64,000 bases of DNA from Halomonas sp. 1513 (GCA_001971685.1 CP019326.1:4065524-4129523); one strand, 5' to 3'; counted from the first letter of the stretch, positions 40,379-50,508 are shown. Numbers and translations are program-made. Notes: a model not told the origin generated them from the letters alone.

Positions 40379-40469
40379 CCAAGGCGGTGCCGTTTTTGCA
40401 CGATGTGGCGCCCGTTTATGACCAATGGGGGAGACACCCGGGACAAAATAGATGAGCCTGCTACGTTGT

Positions 40470-41384
40470 TCAGCGGATGTGCTCGAGAATCCCATCGAGC
40501 TCGTCGAGGCTGGCATAGCGTATCGTCAGCCTGCCCTTGCCACCGCGACCGTGCTGGATCTTGACCGGGGCCCCGAGCAACTCACCGAGGCGTGTTTCGA
40601 GGCGCGCCACATCGGGGCTGGCGGCGGGCTTCTCGGCTTTCTTGGGGTCACCAGCGGCGAGGCGTTTGACCAGCGCTTCGGTATCGCGGACCGTGAGGTC
40701 GCGGTTGACCACCTCGTGGGCCGCGCGGCGCTGCTTGGCACCGCTCAGCGACAGCAGTGCGCGAGCGTGGCCCATGTCCAGGTCGCCGCGTTCGAGCAGG
40801 GTCTGCACCTCGGGGTCGAGCGCCATCAGACGCAGCAGGTTGGCGACCTGGGCACGCGACTTGCCGACCGCATCGGCGGTCTGCTGCTGGGTCAGTTCGA
40901 ACTCTTCCATCAGCCGCTTGAGCGCCAGCGCCTCCTCCATCGGATTGAGGTTCTCGCGCTGAATGTTCTCGATCAGCGCCAGTGCCAGCGCCACCTGGTC
41001 GCTGACCTCGCGGATCACCGCGGGAATGGTATCCAGCTCGGCCAGCTGGGCGGCGCGCCAGCGCCGTTCGCCGGCGATGATCTCGTAACGCGCATCGCCG
41101 ATGGGGCGCACCACGATCGGCTGCATCACGCCCTGGGCGCGAATCGAATCGGCCAGCTCTTCCAAGGCTTCGGGCTGGATGTCGCGGCGCGGCTGGTACT
41201 TGCCGCGCGTCAACTGCCCCAGCGGCAGTCGCTCGAGGCGCTCGTCGGCACCACCCGGCACCGCCTCGGCGGAATCGCCAGCGGCCTCGAGATCGACCTC
41301 GCCCAGCGGCTCACCGTCGCGGCGTCGGGCACCACCACCGATCAAAGCATCCAGGCCACGCCCCAGGGCACGTTTACGGGTCAT
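40470..41384 (-). CDS. parB: Chromosome-partitioning protein ParB
   Basis: A 304-residue ParB. It begins MTRKRALGRGLDALIGG, the ParA-stimulating N-terminus. The CTP/ParB-domain motifs follow (LERLPLGQLTRGKYQPRRD; YEIIAGERRWRAAQLA), then the helix-turn-helix (LTQQQTADAVGKSRAQVANLLRL) and a C-terminal dimer domain. ParB loads at parS and spreads to organise the origin region. ATG at 41384 has GAGGAAG upstream; a GTG two codons earlier is an alternative. No clear parS was found in this window. Confidence 0.96.
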   Translation of the reverse strand: MTRKRALGRGLDALIGGGARRRDGEPLGEVDLEAAGDSAEAVPGGADERLERLPLGQLTRGKYQPRRDIQPEALEELADSIRAQGVMQPIVVRPIGDARYEIIAGERRWRAAQLAELDTIPAVIREVSDQVALALALIENIQRENLNPMEEALALKRLMEEFELTQQQTADAVGKSRAQVANLLRLMALDPEVQTLLERGDLDMGHARALLSLSGAKQRRAAHEVVNRDLTVRDTEALVKRLAAGDPKKAEKPAASPDVARLETRLGELLGAPVKIQHGRGGKGRLTIRYASLDELDGILEHIR

Positions 41385-41418
41385 CGGCACTTCCTCAACT
41401 GGCAGATGGCGATGTCGC

Positions 41419-42189
41419 TCACAGCGACAGACGACGAATCAGTTCCTTGGCCAGCACCCGATGGGCCTGGCTACCGCGCGAGAAGCGCGCGTATTTGGTC
41501 ACCGGCAGGCCGTGACTGGGCGCTTCGGCGACGCGTACGTTGCGCGGGATGGTAGTCTTCAGCAGGGTGTCCCCGAAGTAGTCGCGCAGCTGCTTGCTGA
41601 TGTCGCGGGTCAGGCTGTTGCGCGAATCGAACATGGTGCGCACGATACCCACGATCTCGAGATCGGGGTTCACGCTGTCTTTGATCTGATCGACGGTATC
41701 GAGCAGCGCCGATAGGCCTTCGAGGGCATAGAACTCGCACTGCAGCGGGATCAGCAGGCCGTCAGCGGCGGTCAGGGCATTGACGGTGAGCATGTTGAGC
41801 GAGGGCGGGCAGTCGATCAGCACCACGTCGTATTCGGCGGCCAGCTCGCGTACCGCCTCCAGCAGACAGCGTTCACGGCCCTGGTCGCGATCGAGCAGTT
41901 CGACTTCGGCCGCGGTCAGATCGCCGTTGCCGGGCAGCAGCGCATAGCCGGCCTCGGGGCAGTCGAGAATCACCTCGGTGGCGCGCTTGTCGCCCATCAG
42001 CACATCGAGCACGCTGCCGTCGAGTTCGTGCTTGTCGACACCGCTGCCCATGGTGGCATGGCCCTGAGGATCCAGATCGATCAGCAGTACGCGCCGATCC
42101 AGCGCCGCCAGGCTGGCGGCGAGGTTGACGGCGGTGGTGGTCTTGCCCACGCCACCCTTCTGGTTGGTCAAGGCGATGATCTTGGTCAC
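41419..42189 (-). CDS. parA: Chromosome-partitioning ATPase ParA
   Basis: A 256-residue Walker-type ATPase. The GTG at 42189 gives (M)TKIIALTNQKGGVGKTTTAVNLAA with the deviant Walker A KGGVGKTT; switch motifs LLIDLDPQGHATMG and VLIDCPPSLNMLTVNAL follow. ParA binds DNA cooperatively and moves ParB-parS complexes. AAGGAAG lies before the GTG. It is 34 bases from parB and 40 bases after rsmG on the same strand. The long in-frame extension upstream covers rsmG and is not coding. Confidence 0.95.
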   Translation of the reverse strand: MTKIIALTNQKGGVGKTTTAVNLAASLAALDRRVLLIDLDPQGHATMGSGVDKHELDGSVLDVLMGDKRATEVILDCPEAGYALLPGNGDLTAAEVELLDRDQGRERCLLEAVRELAAEYDVVLIDCPPSLNMLTVNALTAADGLLIPLQCEFYALEGLSALLDTVDQIKDSVNPDLEIVGIVRTMFDSRNSLTRDISKQLRDYFGDTLLKTTIPRNVRVAEAPSHGLPVTKYARFSRGSQAHRVLAKELIRRLSL

Positions 42190-42229
42190 GAGCGACTTCC
42201 TTCCTTGTGCCGGCCTGCCGGGGGTAGGC

Positions 42230-42868
42230 CTAGGTGAGACCGTGGCGTTCGAGCACCAGCAGCTGCCGCTGTACGCTGTCGAAGGGCACCTGCAGCGCGT
42301 GGCGCTGACGTAACAAGACACCCGGCGGCAGACCGGCCAGCTCCTCCTCGACGCCAGGGCCTTTCATCGCCAGCCACTGCCCGTCGCTGGCGAGTAGATG
42401 ATCACTCAAGGCCACGAAGTCGTCGAGGCTGGCGAAGGCACGTGAAATCACCTGATCGAAGGGCGGCACCGCCAGCGCTTCGACCCTGGCTTGAATCGGG
42501 GTCACGTTATCGAGCCCCAATTCCAGCACAGCCTGGCGTTGAAAGCGCACCTTCTTGCCGTTGCTGTCGAGCAGGCTGACCTGCAGATGCGGCGCCAGGA
42601 TCGCCAGTACCAGTCCCGGAAACCCCGGCCCTGCGCCAACGTCGAGCAGCCTCGGGCCGTCGACGTACGCTAATACCGCGGCACTGTCGAGCAGATGACG
42701 AGGCACCATGTCATCCAACGAGCGTACCGCGGTGAGGTTATAGGCGCGATTCCACTTGTGCAACAGCGCAAGCAGGCCGAGCAGGCGTTCACGCTGCGCG
42801 GCCTGTGGGGCGATGTCAAGCTGCGCCAGCCCGGCGTCGAGCCGCGCAGCGATATCGGCATCGATCAT
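42230..42868 (-). CDS. rsmG: 16S rRNA (guanine-527-N7)-methyltransferase
   Basis: A 212-residue SAM-dependent methyltransferase (E. coli 207). The SAM-binding motif is [17 protein letters not shown], followed by [16 protein letters not shown] and, in the active-site region, [13 protein letters not shown]. It modifies G527 of 16S rRNA; loss gives low-level streptomycin resistance in other bacteria. Its ATG overlaps the mnmG stop (ATGA), giving translational coupling. The next gene is parA. Confidence 0.95.
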   Translation of the reverse strand: MIDADIAARLDAGLAQLDIAPQAAQRERLLGLLALLHKWNRAYNLTAVRSLDDMVPRHLLDSAAVLAYVDGPRLLDVGAGPGFPGLVLAILAPHLQVSLLDSNGKKVRFQRQAVLELGLDNVTPIQARVEALAVPPFDQVISRAFASLDDFVALSDHLLASDGQWLAMKGPGVEEELAGLPPGVLLRQRHALQVPFDSVQRQLLVLERHGLT

Positions 42869-44769
42869 CCGTTGGCTACCCGCGAGTCGTCGAGCAGTCG
42901 ACGTTTCTTGAGGTGAATCAGCAGGATCGACACCGCCGCCGGCGTGACCCCGGGGATGCGGCCTGCCTGGGCCAGGGTGGCCGGACGCGTCGCGCTGAGC
43001 TTCTGGCGGATTTCGTGGGAGAGCCCCTCGACCCGCTGATAGTCCAGCTCGGCCGGCAGCGGCGTGGCCTCGTGGCGCTTGAGCTTGTCGATCTCGTCTT
43101 GCTGACGGTCGATATAGCCCTGGTATTTGGCCTGGATCTGGACCTGCTCGGCCACGGCGGCGTCGTCGACCGCCTGGCCGTCGATGCCGGGCAGAGAAGC
43201 CAGGTCGCGATACTCGAGCTCGGGTCGCTTGAGCAGCTCGAGCAGCGAATACTCGTGGGCCAACGGCTGACCGGTCTTGTCGGCGATAGCATTGCCAGCG
43301 GCGGTGCCCGGCTGTACCCAGCTGGCCTTGAGCCGTGCCTGCTCGCGTTCGATGGCTTCGCGCTTGGTGCTGAAGGCCGCCCAACGGGCGTCGTCGACGA
43401 GGCCCAGCTCACGGCCGATCTCGGTCAGCCGCAGGTCGGCGTTGTCCTCGCGCAGCAGCAGGCGATATTCGGCGCGGGAGGTAAACATGCGGTAGGGCTC
43501 CTGGGTGCCCATGCTGATCAAGTCGTCGACCAGCACCCCCAGGTAGGCCTCGTCACGCCGCGGCGACCAGCTCTCCAGGCCCTTGGCACTCCGCGCGGCA
43601 TTGAGCCCTGCCAACAGGCCCTGGGCGCCGGCCTCTTCGTAACCGGTAGTCCCATTGATCTGGCCGGCGAAGAACAGGTTGTGGATAAACTTGGTCTCCA
43701 GCGAATGCTTGAGGTCGCGGGGGTCGAAGAAATCGTACTCGATGGCATAGCCCGGGCGGGTGATATGCGCGTTCTCCAGGCCCTTGATCGAGCGTACCAC
43801 CTGCAGCTGCACATCGAACGGCAGCGAGGTGGAGATCCCGTTGGGATACAGCTCATGGGTATCCAGGCCTTCCGGCTCGACGAAGATCTGGTGGCTGGCC
43901 TTGTCGGCGAAGCGGTGAACCTTGTCCTCGATCGACGGGCAGTAGCGCGGCCCGACCCCTTCGATGACCCCGGAATACATCGGTGAGCGATCGAGATTGG
44001 CGAAGATGATCTCGTGGGTGCGCTGGTTGGTGTGAGCGATATGACAGCTCACTTGGCGCGGATGCATCTCGCGACCGCCGAGATAGGACATCACCGGGGT
44101 CGGAGTGTCGCCGGGCTGTTCTTCGAGCTGGCTGAAATCGACGCTTTTGGCATCCAGCCGCGGTGGCGTGCCGGTCTTCAGCCGTGCCACGTTGAACGGC
44201 AGTGCCCGCAGCCGCTCGGCCAGGGCATTGGAGGGCGGGTCGCCGGCGCGTCCGCCACGGCTCTGGTCGAGGCCGATATGGATCACCCCGCCGAGGAAGG
44301 TCCCGGTACACAGCACCACGCTCTGCGCATGGAAGCGAATGCCGGTTTCGGTGACCACGCCACGCACGCTGTCACCCTCGACGATCAGGTCGCCGGCAGC
44401 CTGCTGGAATAGCGTCAGGTTGGGCTGCTGCTCGAGCATGCCGCGGATGGCGGCCTTGTAGCGGACGCGGTCGGCCTGAGCGCGAGTGGCCCGCACTGCC
44501 GGCCCCTTGCGTGCGTTGAGCACCCGGAACTGGATCCCTCCCCGGTCAGTGGCCAGGGCCATGGCACCGCCCAGCGCATCGATCTCCTTGACCAGATGAC
44601 TCTTGCCGATCCCGCCGATGGCGGGATTGCAGGACATCTGACCCAGGGTCTCGATGTTATGGGTCAGCAGCAGGGTCTGACAGCCCATGCGAGCGGAGGC
44701 CAGGGCGGCTTCGGTTCCCGCATGGCCACCGCCGATGACGATCACGTCAAAGCGGTCGGGGTAATCCAC
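42865..44769 (-). CDS. mnmG: tRNA uridine 5-carboxymethylaminomethyl modification enzyme MnmG (GidA)
   Basis: A 634-residue FAD enzyme (E. coli 629). The FAD motif is [21 protein letters not shown]; other landmarks are [24 protein letters not shown], the redox cysteine area [13 protein letters not shown], and the C-terminal helical domain that binds MnmE. With MnmE (encoded at 59.8-61.1 kb) it makes the cmnm5U34 modification in tRNAs. It starts with GTG at 44769 ([13 protein letters not shown]) preceded by GAGG. The gene lies beside an origin-like gap, as in E. coli. A perfect DnaA box lies inside at 43680-43688. Confidence 0.97.
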   Translation of the reverse strand: MDYPDRFDVIVIGGGHAGTEAALASARMGCQTLLLTHNIETLGQMSCNPAIGGIGKSHLVKEIDALGGAMALATDRGGIQFRVLNARKGPAVRATRAQADRVRYKAAIRGMLEQQPNLTLFQQAAGDLIVEGDSVRGVVTETGIRFHAQSVVLCTGTFLGGVIHIGLDQSRGGRAGDPPSNALAERLRALPFNVARLKTGTPPRLDAKSVDFSQLEEQPGDTPTPVMSYLGGREMHPRQVSCHIAHTNQRTHEIIFANLDRSPMYSGVIEGVGPRYCPSIEDKVHRFADKASHQIFVEPEGLDTHELYPNGISTSLPFDVQLQVVRSIKGLENAHITRPGYAIEYDFFDPRDLKHSLETKFIHNLFFAGQINGTTGYEEAGAQGLLAGLNAARSAKGLESWSPRRDEAYLGVLVDDLISMGTQEPYRMFTSRAEYRLLLREDNADLRLTEIGRELGLVDDARWAAFSTKREAIEREQARLKASWVQPGTAAGNAIADKTGQPLAHEYSLLELLKRPELEYRDLASLPGIDGQAVDDAAVAEQVQIQAKYQGYIDRQQDEIDKLKRHEATPLPAELDYQRVEGLSHEIRQKLSATRPATLAQAGRIPGVTPAAVSILLIHLKKRRLLDDSRVANG

Positions 44770-45262
44770 GTTGCACCTCGAATGGCACCGCTGGTGCCGA
44801 AAAAATGATCAATGCTGGAAATTGGCCGCCCAGTATAAACCTCCTGTGGGTAACCGTCAGGGGTTTTCCACACCGCCTCGTTCTCGTCCTGGTGACCCCA
44901 GGGTAGATAAGATTAAAAATAAGTAGAGTAAGAAAGAAGTTCTGTTGTGGTAGTAACTACTGGTGTGGACACTTTCTGTGGATAAGGGTTTTTTCCCTAT
45001 TTCTATCAGCCTTTTGGAGTGTTGACCATCGTATGGGAAAGCAGCGGACCGGCTGCGTACATCAGGCTGGGAACCTGTGGATGGAAGTACGACTTGTGCA
45101 CACCGGCTACGGTGCACCGTTTATCCACCGAGCTCACGGGCTGTTGTTACCGCGCTCGCACACAGTCTGGTGAAATATTCACCAACACCATGGTGGCGGG
45201 GTCTCGAGCGCGATATGGCAGCGTGCGAATTTTTTTTGTCCACAGGCCGAAAAACACCAAAA
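44770..45262. other. A+T-rich gap next to mnmG with DnaA boxes, origin-like
   Basis: About 490 bases without a credible gene. DnaA-box matches: TTTTCCACA 44864-44872, TGTGGGTAA 44845-44853, TGTGGATAA 44977-44985 (perfect, minus strand), near-matches TGTGGATGG 45076-45084, TTATCCACC 45121-45129 and TTGTCCACA 45236-45244. An A+T-rich stretch (about 44894-44940) could be an unwinding element. The 14-mer AGTGTTGACCATCG at 45018-45031 recurs near the right edge of the window. In E. coli oriC lies beside mnmG; in Pseudomonas a second origin-like site is known there. Confidence 0.55.
44832..44860 (-). promoter_or_regulatory. Likely mnmG promoter with DnaA box in the spacer
   Basis: CTGACG (44860-44855) and TATACT (44837-44832) are 17 bases apart on the minus strand and point to mnmG, about 63 bases ahead. 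A DnaA-box-like TGTGGGTAA (44845-44853) sits between them, which could let DnaA control mnmG. Confidence 0.5.
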
Positions 45263-45293
45263 AAAGGGCCAGTCGATGCTCGACTGGCCCTTT
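45263..45293 (-). terminator. Rho-independent terminator after glnQ
   Basis: AAAGGGCCAGTCGA, loop TGC, TCGACTGGCCCTTT: a 14-bp perfect stem, followed on the minus strand by a run of T. It lies 24 bases after the glnQ stop. Confidence 0.93.
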
Positions 45294-45316
45294 CAAGTGG
45301 TGGTGAGGACGGCTGA

Positions 45317-46087
45317 TCAGTGTTTGAGAACCCGCGATAGGAAGCTTTGCGTACGCGCATGCTGCGGATTGTCGAATACCTCGGCCGGGGGGCCCTGTTC
45401 GACAATCTGTCCGCTGTGGATGTAGATCACCCGGTCAGCGACCTCGCGGGCGAAACCCATCTCGTGGGTGACGATCATCATCGTCATGCCTTCCCGCGCC
45501 AGTTCACGCATGGCGTCGAGCACTTCGCCGATCATCTCTGGATCGAGGGCCGAGGTGGGCTCATCGAACAGCATCAGCCGCGGTTCCATGGCCAGCGCGC
45601 GGGCCAATGCCACACGCTGCTGCTGGCCACCGGAGAGCTGGCTGGGGTACTTATCGGCCTGGTCGCTGATGCCGACCCGCTCCAGCAGCCGCTGTGCAGT
45701 GGCATTGGCCTGCTGGTGGCTCACCCCGCGGACCTTGAGAGGGGCCAGCGTGATGTTGTCGCGTACGCTGAGGTGCGGAAACAGATTGAACTGCTGGAAG
45801 ACCATGCCGACCTCGGTGCGGATGGTCTGCAGCGCCTTGCTGCTCTTGCCATGGGGAGTCAGCGGGTTGCCGTCGACCTCGATATGGCCGGCCTGAAACT
45901 CCTCGAGGCCGTTGATGCAGCGGATCAGCGTCGACTTGCCGGAACCGCTGGCGCCAATGATCACCACCACTTCGCCGGGGGCGACGCTGAGTTCGATGTC
46001 CTTGAGCACGTGCAGGCTGCCGAAGTGCTTGTTGACCTGCTGCATATGCACGATGGGTTGGGGCGCGGCGTTGGATTGGGTAGTCAT
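45317..46087 (-). CDS. glnQ: Glutamine-type polar amino acid ABC transporter ATP-binding protein
   Basis: A 256-residue ATPase. Walker [20 protein letters not shown]-loop [19 protein letters not shown], signature [15 protein letters not shown], Walker [13 protein letters not shown] and H loop [16 protein letters not shown] are those of the PAAT/GlnQ family. It drives uptake with GlnP and GlnH. It is the last gene of glnHPQ, 10 bases after glnP, and a strong terminator follows. E. coli GlnQ is 240 residues; the N-terminal 12 residues here are extra. Substrate preference follows from GlnH resemblance. Confidence 0.9.
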   Translation of the reverse strand: MTTQSNAAPQPIVHMQQVNKHFGSLHVLKDIELSVAPGEVVVIIGASGSGKSTLIRCINGLEEFQAGHIEVDGNPLTPHGKSSKALQTIRTEVGMVFQQFNLFPHLSVRDNITLAPLKVRGVSHQQANATAQRLLERVGISDQADKYPSQLSGGQQQRVALARALAMEPRLMLFDEPTSALDPEMIGEVLDAMRELAREGMTMMIVTHEMGFAREVADRVIYIHSGQIVEQGPPAEVFDNPQHARTQSFLSRVLKH

Positions 46088-46097
46088 GCAGGGCTCC

Positions 46098-46769
46098 TTA
46101 TTGTCCGACCAGGCCGCGGCGCTCCAGCTGGCGCAGGATCAGCGATAGCGTCCAGGTGATAGCCAGGTACATCAGCGCCACCATGAAGTAGACCTCCAGG
46201 GCAGTGAAGGTGGTGGCGATGTAGATCTGGCCCTGGCGAACCAGCTCTCCGACGCCGATCACCGAGAATAGCGAGGTGTCCTTGATACTGATGATGCCCT
46301 GGTTGCCCAGCGGCGGAATCATGCGCCGAAAGGCCTGCGGCCAGATGATGTAGCGGAACGACTGAGTGCGTGACAGGCCCAGCGACAGCGAGGCCTCGCG
46401 CTGGCCGCGTTCGATCGACTGCACGCCGCCGCGCACGATCTCCGATATATAGGCGCCGGAGTTGATGGCGATGGCGGCAATGCCGGCGACCAGCGCATTG
46501 ATTGGACCACCCAGCAGCTGCGGCAGGCCATAGAAGATGAACAGCACCTGCACCAGGATCGGGGTGCCGCGAAATACCTCGATATAAAAAATCGCCGGCC
46601 AGCGAAGCCAGCGCAGCGGGCTGATACGCAGCAGGCCGAAGAAGATGCCGATGAAGAAACCGATGGCCAGCCCACCGAAGGAGATCAGCAGCGTGTAGGG
46701 GATCCCTGGCAGCAGGTAGGGGATCGAGGCGAACGCCGCCGACCAGTTGAATTGAAAGGTCAGGTCCAC
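46098..46769 (-). CDS. glnP: Glutamine-type polar amino acid ABC transporter permease
   Basis: A 223-residue inner-membrane permease with about five membrane segments. Features: [74 protein letters not shown] and the docking region [17 protein letters not shown], all hallmarks of HisM/GlnP permeases. It forms the channel as a homodimer. It lies 80 bases after glnH and 10 bases before glnQ. Confidence 0.92.
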   Translation of the reverse strand: MDLTFQFNWSAAFASIPYLLPGIPYTLLISFGGLAIGFFIGIFFGLLRISPLRWLRWPAIFYIEVFRGTPILVQVLFIFYGLPQLLGGPINALVAGIAAIAINSGAYISEIVRGGVQSIERGQREASLSLGLSRTQSFRYIIWPQAFRRMIPPLGNQGIISIKDTSLFSVIGVGELVRQGQIYIATTFTALEVYFMVALMYLAITWTLSLILRQLERRGLVGQ

Positions 46770-46849
46770 GTCAGGGTCTCCCGTTGAGGACAGGCAGTAG
46801 AACGTCGACGGGGCCGGGAGGACCCGGCCCCGTCAGGCTGGTGGGAGGA

Positions 46850-47635
46850 TCAGTCGGCGTCGGGGGATTCGCCGAACCACTCTTCGTAGATGGCGTCGTA
46901 GGTGCCGTCTTCGCGCATCTCTGCCAGCGCCTGGTTGGTGGGTTCTACCCACTCGCTGCCTTGATGGAAGACGATGCCGTACTGCTGGCCCTCGTAGAGC
47001 GGTCCCACCACCTTGGTGCGGCCTTCGCCGCGGGTCTGGGAGAAGTAGGCGACGTTGGGTGCATCGTAGAAGGCGGCATCGACGTTGCCGCCGAGCAGCG
47101 CCATATACATGTCGCTATTGCCCGGGTAGGGGGTGATGTCGGCGTCGTCGCCGAGGGTTTCCTGAAGATAGTCGTAGCTGGTGGAGCCGATCCGCGTGGC
47201 GATGCTCTTGCCTGCGAGATCCTCGATGGTCTCGACGTCATCGTTGTCGGCGCGGACGATGATCTGCAGGCCGCTGTCGTAGTAGGGATCGGAAAAGTCG
47301 ACGATCTCGGCACGCTCTTCGGTGATCGTCACCCCGGCAATGGCGATCTCCTGATTGCCGGTCTGCACGGCGGGGATGATGCCGGCAAACTCCATGGTGG
47401 TGAGGTTGACCTCGAAGCCGGCACGCTCGGCGACCTCGTTGATGATGTCCATGTCGAAGCCGACCATCTCGCCGGTGTCGGGGTCCATCATCTCGAAAGG
47501 TACGAAGCTCGGGTCGGTCACCACGTCGACGCTGGGCAGGTCGGCGACGGCGGCAGTAGAGAGGCCAAGGCCCAGCGCAACGGCGGTGCTCAGCGCGGTG
47601 CGGGGCAGGTAACGATCTAGCAGATTACGGTGCAT
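46850..47635 (-). CDS. glnH: Periplasmic glutamine-binding-type protein of ABC transporter
   Basis: A 261-residue family 3 binding protein. The ATG at 47635 has GGGGA upstream and gives the signal peptide [20 protein letters not shown]... cut around AVA-DLPS. The mature sequence parallels E. coli GlnH closely: [68 protein letters not shown] and [13 protein letters not shown]. It captures glutamine or a similar polar amino acid and passes it to GlnP. The protein is markedly acidic. Earlier in-frame ATGs lack a better ribosome site. Confidence 0.88.
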   Translation of the reverse strand: MHRNLLDRYLPRTALSTAVALGLGLSTAAVADLPSVDVVTDPSFVPFEMMDPDTGEMVGFDMDIINEVAERAGFEVNLTTMEFAGIIPAVQTGNQEIAIAGVTITEERAEIVDFSDPYYDSGLQIIVRADNDDVETIEDLAGKSIATRIGSTSYDYLQETLGDDADITPYPGNSDMYMALLGGNVDAAFYDAPNVAYFSQTRGEGRTKVVGPLYEGQQYGIVFHQGSEWVEPTNQALAEMREDGTYDAIYEEWFGESPDAD

Positions 47636-47739
47636 AAGGTTCCCCATTGTAGAACGATTATTCATGGAACTCGCTAATAAACCATGGCGAGTTAATGGGG
47701 AAGCGTCAAGCGGCAGCAGATCGTGCTGGTGAAGGCGGT

Positions 47740-48093
47740 TCAAACCATGAAGGAGGCGCCGCAGCCGCAGGTGGTGGTGGCGTTGGGGTTCTGGATCACG
47801 AAGCGGGCACCGGCCAGGCCTTGTTCGAAGTCGACGGTGGAACCCACCAGATACTGGTAGGAGAGTGGATCGACGATCATCGCCACGTCGTCGTAGTCGA
47901 TCAGGGTGTCGTCATCGGCCATGCTGTCAGCGAAGTCGAAACCGTATTGGAAGCCTGAGCAGCCGCCGCCGGTGACGTAGACGCGCAGCTTCAACGTCGG
48001 GTTGCCCTCTTCATTAATCAGCTCGCGCAGCCGCGCCTGGGCGCTGTCGCTGAGAAACATCGGGCGCGGAACAAAAGATTCGGCACTGCTCAT
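47740..48093 (-). CDS. erpA: Iron-sulfur cluster insertion protein ErpA
   Basis: A 117-residue A-type carrier (E. coli ErpA 114). The three cluster-binding cysteines appear in [15 protein letters not shown] and [10 protein letters not shown]. It delivers Fe-S clusters to apoproteins such as IspG. A sigma-70-like promoter lies 49-78 bases upstream. The glnH start is 104 bases downstream, on the same strand but probably a separate unit. The next gene on the other side is divergent. Confidence 0.95.
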   Translation of the reverse strand: MSSAESFVPRPMFLSDSAQARLRELINEEGNPTLKLRVYVTGGGCSGFQYGFDFADSMADDDTLIDYDDVAMIVDPLSYQYLVGSTVDFEQGLAGARFVIQNPNATTTCGCGASFMV

Positions 48094-48141
48094 GGATGAG
48101 CTCCTGAGCCATGGATGAATAAATTAACCGGCTAGCCACCC

Positions 48142-48171
48142 ATTATCGGCAATCCTTAGCAAAAGGGTCAA
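48142..48171 (-). promoter_or_regulatory. Likely erpA promoter
   Basis: TTGACC (48171-48166) and GATAAT (48147-48142) are separated by 18 bases on the minus strand, pointing to erpA 49 bases ahead. Confidence 0.65.
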
Positions 48172-48287
48172 CTTCTCACGGGTGGCCGAGGCTTGGCGTT
48201 GCGCCCGGCTATTGTATGCTGAGGGTAACATCAAGATGTCCGGTAGCCGGTGGGATTGGCTACTCGACCCGCTGACAGGAGTCTGCC

Positions 48288-50039
48288 TTGCCCCGTTTGC
48301 GCCTGCCCGATCTGAGTCTCGAGCGTTTCCGACGCCAGTTGGCCAATGTCGATGCGCTGCCCCAGCTATGTGTGCTGGGGCTGGTGTCGGGCGTGGTCAC
48401 CGGCGGCTTGATGGTCGGCTTTCGCCTGCTGCTCGACCTGGGTGGGCTGGCGTTCATGCCGGGGGGCGACCACGAAGCCTTCCAGGAATTGCCGCCTTGG
48501 GCACGGGCATTGCTACCGCTGCTGGCGGTGACGCTGATTGGCCTGTGGCTGGGCCGTCAGCCGCTGGCGGCACGCAAGCTTGGCGTTGGCCACGTGATCG
48601 AGCGTCTCACCTATCACCAGGGGCGTTTTCCGCTGCGCAACTGGCTCAACCAGTGGTGGGTGGGCTGCGTGGCGGTGCTTGGTGGCCTCTCGGCCGGCCG
48701 TGAAGGGCCGGCCATTCATCTCGGTGCAGCGGCTTCGAGCGGTATCGGCCAGCAGCTGCGCTTGCCACATAACAGCCTGCGGGTGCTGGTCGCCTGCGGT
48801 ACCGCCGCGGGCATCTCGGCGTCGTTCAATACCCCCATCGCCGGGGTCATCTTTGCCATGGAAGTGGTGATGATGGAGTACACCATCGCCGGTTTCATGC
48901 CGGTGATCCTGGCCTCGACCATGGGCGCGCTGATCGCTCAGCTGGTGTACGGCTCGGAGCCGGCCTTTCAGGTGCCGAGCATCACCCTCGATTCGCTGTT
49001 CAACCTGCCGTGGATCGTGGTCACTGCACTGGGTATCGGGCTGCTGGCCGGGCTTTTCATCCATGTGGCGCGCAGCGGCGAGTTTCTCACACGCTGGCCC
49101 TGGTGGCAGCGGCTGACGGCGGTGGGGGTGGTGACCGGGGCCGTGGCCCTGTGGTACCCGGAGGTGCAGGGGATCGGGTATGACAGCCTGGACGCCACGC
49201 TCAACGGTGCCTTGGCCGTCGATGTGTTGCTGGCGCTGGTGTTCGCCAAGCTGCTGCTGACTGCCTTCACCGTGGCCTGTGGGGTACCCATTGGGATCAT
49301 TGGCCCGGTGCTGGTGGTAGGGGCCGCGGCAGGCGCCCTCAGCGGCATGCTGGGGCACTGGCTGTGGCCCAATGCCTCCGCCGACCCGGGGCTGTATGCG
49401 ATGCTGGGCATGGCGGCGATGATGGGGGCTGTGCTGCAGGCGCCGCTGGCGGCACTGATGGCGCTGCTCGAGCTGACCCACAACCCCAATATCATCCTGC
49501 CGGGCATGTTGGCCGTGGTGGTCTCGGGATTGACCGCCCGCCAGCTGTGCCGCTGTGACGGCTTCTTCATCGCCGTGACGCGCCACGGCCTGCATCCGCT
49601 GCAGCAGCCGCTGATGCAGGCGCTGTCGCGGGTCTCGGTGCCGGCGGTGATGGAACGCAGCGTGGCGACCACGCTGCGCTGGGTGGGCCGTGACGAGGCG
49701 CGCATGCTGCTCGCCGGCAAGCCGCTGTGGCTGGTGATCCTGCGTTCCAGCGATGACAAGCCGACCCTGGCGCTGAAGGCGGCCGACCTGGCTCGAGCGA
49801 TGAACGACGACACGCTGTGGAACGCCGAGCAGCGTCTCGACCTGCTGGAGGTACCGGGTCAGCGCCTGGAAATGGCGCCGATCCATGTCCAGGCGACGCT
49901 CAGCGAGGCCTTCGATCTGCTCAACGACCATGCGGTGGACGCGCTCTACGTCGAGAATACGCGACGGCCGAAGGGGCCGGGAATTTCCGGTATCATCACC
50001 CGCGACGCCATCGAAACCTACTATCGCTATCGTCGCTAG
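48288..50039 (+). CDS. ClC-family chloride channel/transporter with C-terminal CBS region
   Basis: A 583-residue membrane protein. It starts with TTG at 48288, supported by AGGAG six bases upstream. About ten to twelve hydrophobic helices span residues 25-420. ClC selectivity motifs: GGLSAGREGPAIHLG (with the gating glutamate in GREGP), GISASFNTPIAGVIFAMEV and GVPIGIIGPVLVVGA. A cytoplasmic tail (about 440-583) shows CBS-like features, closing ALYVENTRRPKGPGISGIITRDAIE. The gating glutamate suggests a Cl-/H+ exchanger or channel, useful in a halophile, but ion and direction are not proven. hemJ follows after 37 bases. Confidence 0.88.
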   Translation: MPRLRLPDLSLERFRRQLANVDALPQLCVLGLVSGVVTGGLMVGFRLLLDLGGLAFMPGGDHEAFQELPPWARALLPLLAVTLIGLWLGRQPLAARKLGVGHVIERLTYHQGRFPLRNWLNQWWVGCVAVLGGLSAGREGPAIHLGAAASSGIGQQLRLPHNSLRVLVACGTAAGISASFNTPIAGVIFAMEVVMMEYTIAGFMPVILASTMGALIAQLVYGSEPAFQVPSITLDSLFNLPWIVVTALGIGLLAGLFIHVARSGEFLTRWPWWQRLTAVGVVTGAVALWYPEVQGIGYDSLDATLNGALAVDVLLALVFAKLLLTAFTVACGVPIGIIGPVLVVGAAAGALSGMLGHWLWPNASADPGLYAMLGMAAMMGAVLQAPLAALMALLELTHNPNIILPGMLAVVVSGLTARQLCRCDGFFIAVTRHGLHPLQQPLMQALSRVSVPAVMERSVATTLRWVGRDEARMLLAGKPLWLVILRSSDDKPTLALKAADLARAMNDDTLWNAEQRLDLLEVPGQRLEMAPIHVQATLSEAFDLLNDHAVDALYVENTRRPKGPGISGIITRDAIETYYRYRR

Positions 50040-50076
50040 ACATGGCGGCGAGGCAGCTAACGTCCGAGGAGACGGC

Positions 50077-50508
50077 ATGTATCTGTGGATCAAGGCGCTG
50101 CACCTGATTGCCATCGTCACCTGGTTTGCGGCGATGTTCTATCTGCCGCGGCTGTTCGTCTATCACGCCATGGCGCGGGACAACGGCGATCAGCAGGCCA
50201 TCGACTATTTCCTGATCATGGAGCGCAAGCTCTACCGCGGCATCATGCTGCCGTCGATGATTGCCGTGCTGGGCTTCGGCATCTGGCTGCTGGCGCTGGC
50301 GCCGGTGTGGATGGGGCAGGGCTGGATGCACGTCAAGCTGCTGCTGGTGGCGCTGCTGGTGGGCTACCACCACGTGTGCCTGGCGTACCTCAAGAAATTC
50401 GCCGCGGGCCGCTGTGACAAGTCCCACGTGTTCTTCCGCTGGTTCAACGAGGCGCCGGTGATCGCGCTGCTGATCATTGTGGTGCTGGCCGTGGTCAAGC
50501 CGTTTTGA
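50077..50508 (+). CDS. hemJ: Protoporphyrinogen oxidase HemJ
   Basis: A 143-residue membrane protein. Start MYLWIKALHLIAIVTWFAAMFYLPRLFVYHA is the HemJ signature with the conserved histidine; KLYRGIMLPSMIAVLGFGIWLL and HVKLLLVALLVGYHH follow, and the tail reads FFRWFNEAPVIALLIIVVLAVVKP. HemJ oxidises protoporphyrinogen IX to protoporphyrin in haem synthesis, replacing HemG or HemY in many bacteria. GAGGAG precedes the ATG. The next gene, thiD, may start within its last codons. Confidence 0.92.
   Translation: MYLWIKALHLIAIVTWFAAMFYLPRLFVYHAMARDNGDQQAIDYFLIMERKLYRGIMLPSMIAVLGFGIWLLALAPVWMGQGWMHVKLLLVALLVGYHHVCLAYLKKFAAGRCDKSHVFFRWFNEAPVIALLIIVVLAVVKPF

Noticed and set aside
40470..45262. Search for parS (TGTTTCACGTGAAACA) near parAB and the origin-like gap
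   Set aside because: Several CACGTG cores occur, for example near 42445 in rsmG, but none keeps both arms; I do not call a parS site.
45019..45316. Open frames of 79-95 codons in the origin-like gap
   Set aside because: They cross DnaA boxes and the glnQ terminator stem, differ from gene codon use, and lack ribosome sites.
48513..50120. Minus-strand open frame (535 codons) across the ClC gene
   Set aside because: Antisense shadow: Q/H/R-rich, no hydrophobic or domain pattern, while the + strand has clear ClC motifs.
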